Shown: positions 48,366-59,600, numbered from the stretch's first letter. The stretch: DNA of 64,000 bases from an uncultured Rhodobiaceae bacterium (GCA_913057645.1 CAJXOU010000002.1:32952-96951); one strand, 5' to 3'. A program made the numbers and translations. Notes: generated from the letters alone by a model not told the origin.

Positions 48366-49412
48366 TCAGCCGTGCCTTTCGAACTGGAGAAGCATATGCA
48401 CTTCGGAAGACAGATGCCGCCGGTCCAGTGCTTCCTGCATGGCGTCTATCGCAGGCTTCATCATACCTGTCCAGAGCTCGGCGGCGCCCGCTGTCTTGTC
48501 TGAAGCGGACAGCCGGACGAGAATGCTGCGGTAGAGATCCATCACGTCGCCACCGAACCACCATTCCGCTACCCGGTTCATTCCGAATTCGCGGCAGGTC
48601 CAGTCTAGCGAGGATTCCGAATAGAGGTGCGTATGTCCACCGGAGAGATGCCGCTGCATCACGTCCTGGAAGGCCGCTTCTATGAAGACGCTCGGGCTGA
48701 AAAGCGGCACGGAGATGTAGAGATAGGAAACGGCCTCGTTGTCCTTAAGGGCGGCGAGAAGTTCGCGCGGCTGCTGCAGGTGCTCCAGCACGCCGATCAG
48801 TGAGACGACTTTCGCATCCACTTCGCCCGCGAGCGAAACCGTATCGCCAAGGGCATGGGTGCGGACGACCGCTTCCCCCGCCATCTCGTTTGCGAGGCTC
48901 GCCTGCGTTTCCGAAACCTCGAAACCGCGAATATCGGTGAGCCCGGTGGCGCGGAGCGCGGAAACGAAATAGCCGGAGCCCGCGCCGAAGTCGGCATAGG
49001 AAAGCGCGTTGGGGTCTTCTCCCTTTGCGGCGAGCGCATCGACGAGAAAGCGCGCCTTCGGCAGATAGATGTCCTCTGTGCGCCTTCGATAGGCTTCGCG
49101 GTCGGCGGAGCTGTAGTCGCGCGCATAGGCCGCCCCGCCCGCCTCGACATAGAGTTCGGAACAGAAGGCGTCGCTGTCCTCGAATGCGCCATTCAGATGG
49201 CCGCAGCGGGGACAGACGAGATAGTCGATGCCGAGCTTCGAGAAGCTGACCTCGCTTACAGGGCCGTCGCAGGCCTTGCAGCGCAGGCGCCTCGGCTGTT
49301 CAGCGTAAAGCGCCGCCAGTCCGATCTGGCGCTGCAGAAGCGCCGCGTTCTCGTCGAAGAAATGCGATTTGTGAGAGAGCAGAGGTGCGCTCGGCTTGCC
49401 GTATTTCTGCAT
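48366..49412 (-). CDS. Class I SAM methyltransferase with N-terminal zinc-ribbon
   Basis: RCKACDGPVSEVSFSKLGIDYLVCPRCG; SYADFGAGSGYFVSALRATGL, VVSLIGVLEHLQQPRELLAALKD. Confidence 0.88.
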   Translation of the reverse strand: MQKYGKPSAPLLSHKSHFFDENAALLQRQIGLAALYAEQPRRLRCKACDGPVSEVSFSKLGIDYLVCPRCGHLNGAFEDSDAFCSELYVEAGGAAYARDYSSADREAYRRRTEDIYLPKARFLVDALAAKGEDPNALSYADFGAGSGYFVSALRATGLTDIRGFEVSETQASLANEMAGEAVVRTHALGDTVSLAGEVDAKVVSLIGVLEHLQQPRELLAALKDNEAVSYLYISVPLFSPSVFIEAAFQDVMQRHLSGGHTHLYSESSLDWTCREFGMNRVAEWWFGGDVMDLYRSILVRLSASDKTAGAAELWTGMMKPAIDAMQEALDRRHLSSEVHMLLQFERHG

Positions 49413-49438
49413 GATGGACCTCCCCTGCGAAGCCTTTG

Positions 49439-50155
49439 TCAGCGCTGAAGCCGCATGGCATTCAGCTCCTGAAGATGCTTGTTCTCCTCGCAGACCTTCA
49501 GCGTTTCCGTCCAGGAGGGAATGCCGTCGCCGAGCAAAGGAAAGAGCGCACGGCAGAATTCGAGGTCTTCGGGATAGTCGAGCGTCCAGCGCAGCTTGCC
49601 GAGGTCTTCGCTCGGGCCCTCCAGCGAGACACGGCTGATCTCCGGTGCACGGCGCAGCCAGGGCGTCACGTGTTCGCGGTCGTAGGGCTCGCGCGCTTCC
49701 TTCCAGTCGCGCTCCATCGCTGTCCAGGTGAAGGCTTCGCAGTCAAGCCCGTGCGGATAGCGGTGGACGAAATTGTTGGCGGCATAGTCGACGGAAACGT
49801 CGCCGGCAACGGCCGAGAGCACCTCGCCGCAGAGGCCGGGATCGATCAGCGGGCAATCGCTCGTCACCCGCATGATGATATCCGCGCCGAGATCGCGCGC
49901 GGCGGTGTAGTAGCGGTCGAGCACATCATGCTCCGAGCCACGCGCCACTGTGGCGCCACACGCCTCGGCTTCCCGTGCAACGGGTTCCTGCTCCGGGCCT
50001 TCCGGCACGGCGCAACAGACGATGTCGATGCCGGGAATGGCGGCACAGCGCGTCAGCACATGCCACAGCACGGTCCTGCCCGCCACCTCCTCCAGCACCT
50101 TGCCGGGCAGGCGTGTCGAGGTCATGCGCGCCTGAACGATGACGACGTTTGTCAT
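49439..50155 (-). CDS. Cytidylyltransferase-domain protein (SpsF-like)
   Basis: NVVIVQARMTSTRLPGKVLEEVAGRTVLWHVLTRC, VLDRYYTAARDLGADIIMRVTSDCPLIDP. Confidence 0.93.
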   Translation of the reverse strand: MTNVVIVQARMTSTRLPGKVLEEVAGRTVLWHVLTRCAAIPGIDIVCCAVPEGPEQEPVAREAEACGATVARGSEHDVLDRYYTAARDLGADIIMRVTSDCPLIDPGLCGEVLSAVAGDVSVDYAANNFVHRYPHGLDCEAFTWTAMERDWKEAREPYDREHVTPWLRRAPEISRVSLEGPSEDLGKLRWTLDYPEDLEFCRALFPLLGDGIPSWTETLKVCEENKHLQELNAMRLQR

Positions 50156-50180
50156 GTCCGTTACCGCCTTGCGGGGACGC

Positions 50181-51215
<1,035 letters not shown>

Positions 51216-51305
51216 TCATCGCACCATAACCCTAACGGGCCCTTAACCATGATAACGCCGGATCGCTGATTCGCGGGGCTGTTGCGGTCTTTTGGGAAGG
51301 CCCGT

Positions 51306-52874
51306 TCAGGCGGTGGCGCGGGAGGCGTCCGGCAGGGCGACGATCCGCCCGGCGGGGAAGGTCAGCGTGATCGTGGTGCCCCGGCCCGGCTCGCTTTCGA
51401 TGTCGAGCGTGCCGCCATGATGTTCCATCAGGCAGAGCGAGAGCGGCAGGCCGAGCCCGGTGCCCTCGTATTTCCTCGACAGGTCGGAATCGATCTGCCC
51501 GAAGCGCTCCAGCGCCAGCGGAATGTCCTGCTTCGCGATGCCGATACCCGTATCGGCGACCCGCAGCACGAACCCCTCGGGCCCGGCCGCCGCCTCGACC
51601 GTCACCTGGCCGCCGTCGGGCGTGAACTTGACCGCGTTCGAGAGGAGGTTGAGCAGCACCTGCCGCACGCGGCGGTGGTCGGCGCGGATATGGGGCAGGG
51701 GGGAGGCGAATCCCGTGCGGATCTCGATCTTCTGCGTGGTGGCCTGCGCCTCGATCATTCTGATCGCGTCAGCCGCCACCTCCTCGATGTCGACATCTTC
51801 CTCGTGGATATGGAGTTCGCCCGCATCGGCGCGCGTGAAGTCCAGCACATCGTTGATGAGAGCGAGCAGATGCTTTCCGCTTCGGTAGATGTCCTGCGAA
51901 TAGTCCTTGTAGCGCGGGTTTCCGAGTGGGCCGAAGGTTTCCGCCGTCATGATTTCGGAAAACCCCAGAATGGCGTTCAGCGGTGTGCGCAGTTCGTGGC
52001 TCATGGTGGCGAGGAACTGCGACTTCGCGTGGTTGGCGGCGGAAGCGGTCTTGAGCGCGACCATGAGGTCGGCCGATGTCGCTTCGAGCTTCTTCTTCGT
52101 TTCCTCGAGTTCGAGGACATGCGCGCGCAGCCGCCTGGCTTCCTTGACCGTCCGATCCGCGAGATGGCGGTCGACCGCGATGCCGGCATAGGCGAGGACA
52201 ACGATCAGAAGCGTCACGGCGGCGACGGCGATGGCGAGCGCAAGGGAATCGACGGCGTTGCCCGCGATCTCGACGCTCGGATCGCCTGCAATGGACATGG
52301 CCGCCATGCCGGTGAAATGCAGGCCGCAGATCGCGATCGTTGCGAGTATCCAGCAGACGTGAATGCGCCACCGGCCCTTCAGCGAGAAGGCCGCCTCGGA
52401 GGCCGCGGCGGCGAAAAGCGTGCCGATCACGATGGAAGCGGCGATGAAATCCCGGTCCCAGGTGATGTATCCGTGCACGCTGATGGCCGACATGCCGACA
52501 TAGTGCATCGCGCCGATGGCGAGGCCGATGATGGCGCCGCCGATGCCCGCCGGACGGAATCGCGTGGAGACCGCAAAGCCGATGCTCGCAAAGACGATGG
52601 CGATGACGAAGGAAAGGAAGGTGATGCCCGGATCGTAGCTGACGGGCGTTTCCGGCTGGAAGGCCAGCATGGCGATGAAGTGCGTCGCCCAGATGCCGCA
52701 ACCTGCAACGGTTCCCGCGCCCAGAATCCAGATCGAGCGCCGTTGTTCGCCCTCTTCCGTGGAACGCAGGAGAAGATGGGTCGCAGAAAACGTCGCAAAC
52801 ATGCAGATGAATCCCGCCAGAACGACGAGACGCAGATCATGTTCGACGGTGATGCAGTTGTAGACCGTCAGCAT
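51306..52874 (-). CDS. MHYT-domain sensor histidine kinase
   Basis: MHYT motifs WATHFIAM, AMHYVGM, GLHFTGM; HisKA SQFLATMSHELRTPLNAILGFSEIM; HATPase ADTGIGIAKQDIPLALERFGQ, GTGLGLPLS. Confidence 0.96.
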   Translation of the reverse strand: MLTVYNCITVEHDLRLVVLAGFICMFATFSATHLLLRSTEEGEQRRSIWILGAGTVAGCGIWATHFIAMLAFQPETPVSYDPGITFLSFVIAIVFASIGFAVSTRFRPAGIGGAIIGLAIGAMHYVGMSAISVHGYITWDRDFIAASIVIGTLFAAAASEAAFSLKGRWRIHVCWILATIAICGLHFTGMAAMSIAGDPSVEIAGNAVDSLALAIAVAAVTLLIVVLAYAGIAVDRHLADRTVKEARRLRAHVLELEETKKKLEATSADLMVALKTASAANHAKSQFLATMSHELRTPLNAILGFSEIMTAETFGPLGNPRYKDYSQDIYRSGKHLLALINDVLDFTRADAGELHIHEEDVDIEEVAADAIRMIEAQATTQKIEIRTGFASPLPHIRADHRRVRQVLLNLLSNAVKFTPDGGQVTVEAAAGPEGFVLRVADTGIGIAKQDIPLALERFGQIDSDLSRKYEGTGLGLPLSLCLMEHHGGTLDIESEPGRGTTITLTFPAGRIVALPDASRATA

Positions 52875-53016
52875 GCGAAGAATGAAGCATGCCCGCGCTT
52901 AAACCTTCATTAAGGGAAACTGATACGGCGCTTTTTCCCGGGATATCCGGCACCGTTTCAGGTGAGCCAGCGGTCCGTCCGCGTCTCATTGTGGCATCCG
53001 CCGGGCTTCGTGTGCG

Positions 53017-54708
53017 TCAGCTTTCATTCGGCTGCTGCGCGAGCCTGTCGAGAAAGCGGTAGAGCGCGATGCCGGCGAGGATCGCCACCACGCCCGTGAC
53101 GACCGTCCCGTCGATGTTCACGGGAACGAAGGGGTCGGCGGAAACGAGCTTCGCCTTGCCGTGGATCATCTCGTACTGGCGGTCCTTGAACGGCCAGACG
53201 GCGAGCAGCGATCCGCAGAGAACGCCGATCACGGTGAGCATGGTGCGGCGGTAGAAGCGCTCGAGCAGCCATGAGATGGCGCGCGAAAAGATCAGCGCAC
53301 CGGTCACGACGCCGCCTGCAAGCGGCAGCAGGAACGACATGTCGACGCGGCCCAGCGCATCGATGGCGTCGGTGTACTTGCCGAGAATGAGGAGCACGAA
53401 GGAGCCTGAAATGCCGGGCACCAGCATGGCGGCGATGGCTGCCATGCCGCAGAGAAAGACGAACCAGGCGGCGTCCGGGGTGTCGACCGGGACGAGGATG
53501 GCGGCCAGCAGCCCCAGGCAGGTGCCGAACGCGATCCAGGCGATGCCCCTCGCGCCGCCGGTTTCGACATGGCCGATGAGGCCCACGATGGAGGCCGCGA
53601 TGAGGCCGAAGAAGAAGCCGAACGTCATTTCAGGGAAGCTCGCCACGAGCAGGGAGAGCGGAATGACGCGGCTGAAGATGATGAGCGAGAGCAGCGCCCC
53701 CACCCCGATCGGCAGGATGAAGAGGAGATCGACATGGCGCGCGGCGGCCGTGAAGTCGAGCCGTCTCAGATTGCCGAGCAATTCCCGGTCGAAATGCGCA
53801 ATGGCGGAGATCAGGCGTTTGTAGACGCCGAGGATCAGCGCCATCGTCCCGCCGCTGACGCCGGGCACCAGATCGGCGGCACCGATGCACATGCCGCGCA
53901 GCGTCTGCTTCGCCGGATGATAGTTTTCCCGGCCCTCGACGCTCAGCCGCGCCGTCAGTCCCTCCCAGCGGGCCAGCAGACCGTCGACCGGCAGATGCGC
54001 CAGACGGTAGAGCCGGTAGACGACAGGCGTTCCCGTTGCGAGCGCCAGCGTGGCGAGCGCGGCGACACCGCCGCCGGCGATGATGTCCGTCGTCCATTCG
54101 GTGCCGGTGGCGATGCGGGGCAGGGCGAGCAGCACGGTGAAGGCCAGCGCGGCAAGGCCGAGACGGAGGCCAAAGCCCATCCAGAGCAGCACCGTCAGGG
54201 AGCCGGTCAGCACCGCATGGCCCGCCGGGAAGGGAGACAACGGGTTCAGGCCCGCCTCCGACCAGGGCAGGACGGCGGATATGGCATGGTGGCCGGGCAG
54301 CGAAGCCGCGGGCGAGGGCCGAAGAATGTCCGGCGCGGCGAGTTGCAGGGCGAACAGCGCCACCGAAACAACGAGCACGCTCAGCCCCAGGGCCATGTCG
54401 TGGCGGAAGCCTTGCCCCCTTTCGTGGCCGAGGCGAACGAGGAAAGCCGCCAGGAGGGTCAGCGCCAGAAAGGCGGCAAATCGAGGCTCGCATCCGATTG
54501 CCCAGATGGCCGCCGCGGCGTCGCTTTGCGGGATGGTGCCGTTCAGCAGGCGGAAGATGGCGCGATCCGCCGCCTCCCAGATCCGCGCGAGCGGCGCAAC
54601 ATGCCACGAGGCGGCAAGGGCCAGCGCGGCGCCGAGCCAGAGCGCAAGCGGGCCGGGACGCCAGGCCGCCGACATCGGGAACATGCCGGGTTCCCCTTGC
54701 CTTTCCAT
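53017..54708 (-). CDS. PAP2-like domain fused to DUF368 (polyprenyl-phosphate transporter family)
   Basis: N-term PAP2-like PFPAGHAVLTGSL ... LPRIATGTEWTTDIIAGG; C-term DUF368 LRGMCIGAADLVPGVSGGTMALILGVYKRLI, FFFGLIAAS, LVPGISGSFVLLILGKYTDAI; RBS before internal ATG at 54708. Confidence 0.88.
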   Translation of the reverse strand: MERQGEPGMFPMSAAWRPGPLALWLGAALALAASWHVAPLARIWEAADRAIFRLLNGTIPQSDAAAAIWAIGCEPRFAAFLALTLLAAFLVRLGHERGQGFRHDMALGLSVLVVSVALFALQLAAPDILRPSPAASLPGHHAISAVLPWSEAGLNPLSPFPAGHAVLTGSLTVLLWMGFGLRLGLAALAFTVLLALPRIATGTEWTTDIIAGGGVAALATLALATGTPVVYRLYRLAHLPVDGLLARWEGLTARLSVEGRENYHPAKQTLRGMCIGAADLVPGVSGGTMALILGVYKRLISAIAHFDRELLGNLRRLDFTAAARHVDLLFILPIGVGALLSLIIFSRVIPLSLLVASFPEMTFGFFFGLIAASIVGLIGHVETGGARGIAWIAFGTCLGLLAAILVPVDTPDAAWFVFLCGMAAIAAMLVPGISGSFVLLILGKYTDAIDALGRVDMSFLLPLAGGVVTGALIFSRAISWLLERFYRRTMLTVIGVLCGSLLAVWPFKDRQYEMIHGKAKLVSADPFVPVNIDGTVVTGVVAILAGIALYRFLDRLAQQPNES

Positions 54709-54950
54709 CGATGTCTCCAGCCGCTGCCGTCCCTCGGGAATCGCATCGGAGTCTAGGGTTTGCACGGCGGGAATGACACCGGAATTCGCCTCGCGGATCG
54801 CGGCGCGCCGACATCTCGCCGCATTTCACCGTCAGAGTCGGTTGGTCGAGCAGCGATTAACCGACACAGCAAAAGGGCGGATGTGCCATCTGCGAATTTG
54901 AAGAAGGGCGTGATAGCGTCTCGCCCATGATGTCATCCGGAGAGCATTCG

Positions 54951-56225
54951 ATGTCCGCCTTCCGTCCGTCCCGCCCCGTCCGGGCGCGGCGCCTTGCCTT
55001 GCCTGCTTTCGTTCTTCTGGCGCTCGCCGTCACCGGCTGTGCGGCGGATGCGGCGCCCGAGACAACGCTGCCGCTTCCCTCGCCGGTGACCGAGAACGCC
55101 GCCTTTGCCGACTGGCTCACCGCCTTTCGGGCGGATGCGCTCAAGGCCGGCATCGCCGGCGAGACCTTCGACCGCTCGCTGGCGGGTGTGCGGATCGACC
55201 GCGACGTCATCGAGGCGAACGAAAGCCAGCCGGAGTTCACGAAACCCGTCTGGGAATATCTCGAAGGCGCCCTTTCCGACACGCGCGTCGCTAAAGGCAA
55301 GGCGCTGCTCGCGGAGAACGAGGCGCTGCTCGGCCGGATCGAGGAGCGCTACGGCGTCGACCGCCATGTGCTGGTCGCGATCTGGGGGCTCGAATCCAAC
55401 TACGGCTCCTTTCAGGGCACGATGAGCGTCGTGCGTTCGCTCGCCACCCTCGGCTTCGAGGGGCGGCGGACCGAATATGGCCGCACCCAGCTCATCGCGG
55501 CCTTGCAGATCATCCAGCATGGCGACATCGCGCCGGCGAGCATGACCGGCTCCTGGGCGGGCGCGATGGGCCAGACGCAGTTCATTCCCACGACCTACAA
55601 TGTCCATGCCGTCGATTTCGACGGCGACGGACGGCGCGACATCTGGAACTCCCACGCCGATGCGCTCGCGTCGGCCGCGCATTATCTTTCCCGGTCCGGC
55701 TGGAAGACCGGCGCGACCTGGGGCTACGAGGTCAAGCTGCCGCAGGGCTTCGACTATGCGAGCGCCGACATGTCGGTCTCGAAGACGGTCGGCGAATGGT
55801 CCGCCGCGCGGATCGCCCGCATCGACGGACGGCCCTTTCCGCAAGGCGAGGCGGACGAAAAGGCGTCGATCTTCCTGCCCGCCGGTCATCGCGGCCCCGC
55901 CTTCCTCGTCATGGGCAATTTCCGCACCGTGCTCGCCTACAACGCCTCCACCTCCTATTCGCTGGCGGTGAACCTGCTCGCCGACCGGTTCAGGGGCCGG
56001 GGCGAGATTGCCGGCACATGGCCGCGCGGCGACCGGCCGCTCGGGCGGCAGGAGCGCCACGACCTGCAGCGGCTTCTCACGGAGAACGGCTACGACACGG
56101 GCGGCGTCGACGGGATCATCGGTTACAACACGCGCAAGGCGATCCGGGCGTTTCAGCAGGACGCCGAACTGCCGGCGGATGGCTATCCGACGCCCGGTCT
56201 GCTGGAAAAACTGCGCCGCCGCTGA
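54951..56225 (+). CDS. Lytic murein transglycosylase (MltB family), lipoprotein, C-terminal peptidoglycan-binding domain
   Basis: Lipobox LAVTGCA; IWGLESNYGSFQGTMSVVRSLATLGFEGRR, GSWAGAMGQTQFIPTTY; C-term LQRLLTENGYDTGGVDGIIGYNTRKAIRAFQ. Confidence 0.95.
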   Translation: MSAFRPSRPVRARRLALPAFVLLALAVTGCAADAAPETTLPLPSPVTENAAFADWLTAFRADALKAGIAGETFDRSLAGVRIDRDVIEANESQPEFTKPVWEYLEGALSDTRVAKGKALLAENEALLGRIEERYGVDRHVLVAIWGLESNYGSFQGTMSVVRSLATLGFEGRRTEYGRTQLIAALQIIQHGDIAPASMTGSWAGAMGQTQFIPTTYNVHAVDFDGDGRRDIWNSHADALASAAHYLSRSGWKTGATWGYEVKLPQGFDYASADMSVSKTVGEWSAARIARIDGRPFPQGEADEKASIFLPAGHRGPAFLVMGNFRTVLAYNASTSYSLAVNLLADRFRGRGEIAGTWPRGDRPLGRQERHDLQRLLTENGYDTGGVDGIIGYNTRKAIRAFQQDAELPADGYPTPGLLEKLRRR

Positions 56226-56399
56226 GCGGATGACTGCCTCTTTTCGCGGCGTTCGCCTGCGGGAGTGGCGAAAATCCGGTCAGCATCCGGCTTTTTCGGG
56301 AGCGAAAACCGGAAACCATGCGTTTCGCATCATGGCATCGCTTTTGCTGACCCTCTAAGCTCATAAAGCGAAAGAAACGCGACATTGTCAGGAGACTCG

Positions 56400-57818
56400 A
56401 TGGCGCAGGCCATCTTCGATGAAATGGGCGCACCGGGCGGCGAGATCCGCCAGGCTTACAAGACCTTGCAGGCATGGCTCGGCGAGACGCCGCCTGAAAT
56501 ACTGACGCTCAGGCGCGAGGAGGCCGAAACCTTCTTCCGCCGCATCGGCATCACCTTCGCCGTCTATGGCGAGGGTGGCGATCCGGAACGCATCATCCCC
56601 TTCGACATCATTCCCCGCATTCTCGAAGCCGCCGAGTGGCGACAGATATCCGACGGGCTCATCCAGCGTGTCCGGGCGCTCAACGCCTTCATCGCCGATG
56701 TCTATGGCGCTCAGGAAATCCTCAAGGCCGGTATCGTGCCGCGCGACCAGGTGATCCTGAACGACACCTACCGCTACCAGATGCAGGGCGTATCCGTTCC
56801 CCACAACGTCTTCACGCATATCGCGGGCATCGACATGGTGCGTGTCGGGCCGGAAGAATTCTATGTGCTGGAAGACAATTGCCGCACGCCCTCCGGCGTC
56901 TCCTACATGCTGGAGAACCGCGAGATCACGATGCGGCTCTTCCCCGATCTCTTCTCGCGCTACAACGTGGCGCCGGTCGACCATTATTGCGACGAACTGA
57001 TGCGCACGCTCACCTCCGTCGCGCCGCGCAATTGCCCGGGCGAGCCGACCGTCGTCGTGCTCACGCCCGGCATCTACAACAGCGCCTATTACGAGCATTC
57101 CTTCCTCGCCGACCAGATGGGCGTCGAACTCGTCGAGGGGCCGGACCTCTATGTCATGGACGACATCGTCTATATGCGCACGACCCAGGGGCCGAAGCGT
57201 GTCGACGTGATCTATCGCCGCGTCGACGACGAATTTCTCGATCCGCTGAGTTTCCGTCCGGATTCGGCACTTGGCGTCGCGGGTCTGATGAGCGCCTACA
57301 GGGCCGGCAATGTGAACCTCACCAACGCCGTCGGCGCCGGCATCGCCGACGACAAGGCGATCTACACCTATGTCCCCGACATGGTGAAGTTCTATCTCGG
57401 CGAAACGCCGATCCTGAAGAACGTGCCGACATGGCGCTGCAGCGAGAAGGCCGACGCGCAATATGTGCTGGAGCGGTTGCCGGAACTCGTCGTGAAGGAA
57501 GTCCACGGCTCGGGCGGCTACGGCATGCTGGTCGGCCCCATGGCCACGAAAGAGGAAATCGAGGCTTTCGGCGCCCGCGTGAAGGCGGCGCCGGAGAAGT
57601 ACATCGCGCAACCGACGCTTGCGCTGTCCACTTGTCCGACCTTCGTCAACGAAGGCGTCGCCCCGCGCCATGTCGATCTCCGGCCTTTCATCCTCTCGGG
57701 CAAGGACATCAAGGTCGTGCCGGGCGGCCTCACCCGCGTCGCCATGCGCGAGGGGTCTCTCGTCGTCAATTCGAGCCAGGGCGGCGGCACAAAGGACACC
57801 TGGGTTTTGAAGGACTGA
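56400..57818 (+). CDS. Circularly permuted ATP-grasp protein (DUF404/407 type)
   Basis: FRRIGITFAVYGEGGDPERIIPFDIIPRIL, LEDNCRTPSGVSYMLENRE, VKEVHGSGGYGMLVGP, LRPFILSG; RBS caggaga. Confidence 0.95.
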   Translation: MAQAIFDEMGAPGGEIRQAYKTLQAWLGETPPEILTLRREEAETFFRRIGITFAVYGEGGDPERIIPFDIIPRILEAAEWRQISDGLIQRVRALNAFIADVYGAQEILKAGIVPRDQVILNDTYRYQMQGVSVPHNVFTHIAGIDMVRVGPEEFYVLEDNCRTPSGVSYMLENREITMRLFPDLFSRYNVAPVDHYCDELMRTLTSVAPRNCPGEPTVVVLTPGIYNSAYYEHSFLADQMGVELVEGPDLYVMDDIVYMRTTQGPKRVDVIYRRVDDEFLDPLSFRPDSALGVAGLMSAYRAGNVNLTNAVGAGIADDKAIYTYVPDMVKFYLGETPILKNVPTWRCSEKADAQYVLERLPELVVKEVHGSGGYGMLVGPMATKEEIEAFGARVKAAPEKYIAQPTLALSTCPTFVNEGVAPRHVDLRPFILSGKDIKVVPGGLTRVAMREGSLVVNSSQGGGTKDTWVLKD

Positions 57819-57824
57819 CGGCCC

Positions 57825-58772
57825 ATGATGCTCGCCCGCACCGCCGACAGCCTCTACTGGATCGCCCGCTACATGGAACGGGCGGAAAATCTCGCGCGAA
57901 CGCTGCGCGTCACGGACCGTCTTTCCCTCATGCCCTCGATCGCCGATGCGGACGGATCGGAATGGCATTCGACGGTCGTCGTCTCGGGCAGCGAAAGCGG
58001 CTTCTACGAAAAGCACGAGGAAGCGACGCCCGAGAACGTCATTTCCTATCTCGCCTTCGATCCGGAAAACCCGTCCAGCATCCGCAGCTGCATCGAGACG
58101 GCGCGGCGCAACGCGCGGGCCGTGCGCACCGCGCTCACGACCGAGCAATGGGAATGTCTCAACTCCGCCTGGCTCGAACTGCCCGGGTGGAACGAAGCCC
58201 GCGTGCGCGGCAGCGGACTGCACCGCTTTCTCGACTGGGTGAAGGACTGCTCGCTGCTCTTCACCGGCGGCACCGTCGCCACCATGCTCCGGCGCGACAG
58301 CTATTATTTCACGCGGCTCGGCACCTTCATCGAGCGCAACGACAACACGGCCCGCATTCTCGACGTGAAGTATCACGTGCTCCTGCCGGAACACGCCGAA
58401 GTGGGCGGCGGCATCGACTACTACCAGTGGGCGTCGATCCTGCGCGCGGTTTCGGGCTATCGCAGCTACAACGCCGTCTACCGCGAGGGCCTCAAGCCCT
58501 GGCTGATTGCCGAGTTCCTCATCATGCGCGAGGAGATGCCGCGCTCCCTCATCAGTTGCTCGGCCGAGATCAAGGAGTGCCTCGACAAGCTGGGCGAGGA
58601 ATACGGTCAGCGGCACGAATGCCACCGGATCGCGGGGCAGCTCTATTCGCGGCTTCGCTTCGGCAAGGTCGAGGATGTCTTCCGGCAGGGCCTGCACGAG
58701 TTCCTGTGCGACCATATCGAGCAGAACGACAGGCTCGGAATGGAAATCAGCCGCAGCTACCTTTTGGGGTAG
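57825..58772 (+). CDS. Alpha-E domain protein (DUF403)
   Basis: MLARTADSLYWIARYMERAENLARTLRVTDRL, YYFTRLGTFIERNDNTARILDVKYH. Confidence 0.96.
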   Translation: MMLARTADSLYWIARYMERAENLARTLRVTDRLSLMPSIADADGSEWHSTVVVSGSESGFYEKHEEATPENVISYLAFDPENPSSIRSCIETARRNARAVRTALTTEQWECLNSAWLELPGWNEARVRGSGLHRFLDWVKDCSLLFTGGTVATMLRRDSYYFTRLGTFIERNDNTARILDVKYHVLLPEHAEVGGGIDYYQWASILRAVSGYRSYNAVYREGLKPWLIAEFLIMREEMPRSLISCSAEIKECLDKLGEEYGQRHECHRIAGQLYSRLRFGKVEDVFRQGLHEFLCDHIEQNDRLGMEISRSYLLG

Positions 58773-58781
58773 AGTGTCCCC

Positions 58782-59600
58782 ATGCGAATCCAGATCCGCC
58801 AGCAGACAACCTATCGCTACGACACGCCTGCGAATTATTCGATGCAGGTGCTGCGCGTGCGCCCGCTCGACAGCGACGGCCAGAAGGTCCTTTCGTGGAG
58901 CCTCGACGTGCCCTCCTTCGCCACCGTCATGGAAGGGGAGGATGCCTATGCCAATTTCGTCCAGACCCTCTATATCTCCCGGCTTCACAGCGAGATCACG
59001 CTCACGATTTCCGGCGAGGTGGAGACGGTCGACACCGGCGGCGTCGTCAGCGGTGCGGCGGAGCCGTTTCCGCCGGTCTTCTTTCTGCGCCAGACCGATC
59101 TCACCGCGCCCGACGAGGCGATCCGGGCGCTGGCGGAGACGGCCGCCGCCGCGTCGGATGGAACCGCGCTCGACCTTGCTCACCGTCTCATGGAAGCGGT
59201 CCGCGGCACGGTCGACTACCGGATCGGCGAGACGCATGCCGAAACCACCGCCGCGCAGGCGCTTGCCCAGGGCTCCGGCGTCTGCCAGGACCATGCCCAT
59301 CTCTTCATCTCGGCGGCGCGCCATGCCGGCCTGCCGGCCCGCTATGTGAGCGGCTATCTCTGGGATGAGGGCGACACCGAATATGAGGCTAGTCATGCAT
59401 GGGCCGAGACCTATATTGATGGTCTCGGCTGGGTCGGATTCGACGTCGCCAACCGCATCTGCCCGACGGATGCCCATGTCCGCGTCGCCTGCGGCCTCGA
59501 CTATCTCGAGGCGGCGCCGGTCCGGGGTCTTCGGCGCGGCGGCGGCGAGGAGACGATGGAAGTCCGGCTCAAGGTCGATGGCGCTGCGATCCAGCAGTGA
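58782..59600 (+). CDS. Transglutaminase-like family protein
   Basis: MRIQIRQQTTYRYDTPANYSMQVLRVRP, AQGSGVCQDHAHLFISAARHAGLPARYVSGYL, ASHAWAETYIDGLGWVGFD. Confidence 0.95.
   Translation: MRIQIRQQTTYRYDTPANYSMQVLRVRPLDSDGQKVLSWSLDVPSFATVMEGEDAYANFVQTLYISRLHSEITLTISGEVETVDTGGVVSGAAEPFPPVFFLRQTDLTAPDEAIRALAETAAAASDGTALDLAHRLMEAVRGTVDYRIGETHAETTAAQALAQGSGVCQDHAHLFISAARHAGLPARYVSGYLWDEGDTEYEASHAWAETYIDGLGWVGFDVANRICPTDAHVRVACGLDYLEAAPVRGLRRGGGEETMEVRLKVDGAAIQQ

Noticed and set aside
51282-52913. 543-aa + strand ORF
   Set aside because: Antisense to the MHYT histidine kinase, whose motifs are unambiguous.
53569-54756. 395-aa + strand ORF
   Set aside because: Antisense to the PAP2-DUF368 gene; E/R/Q-rich shadow translation.
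56636-59368. 910-aa + strand ORF in an alternative frame
   Set aside because: Shadow frame across three genuine genes; Arg/Gly/Pro-rich translation with no family motifs.
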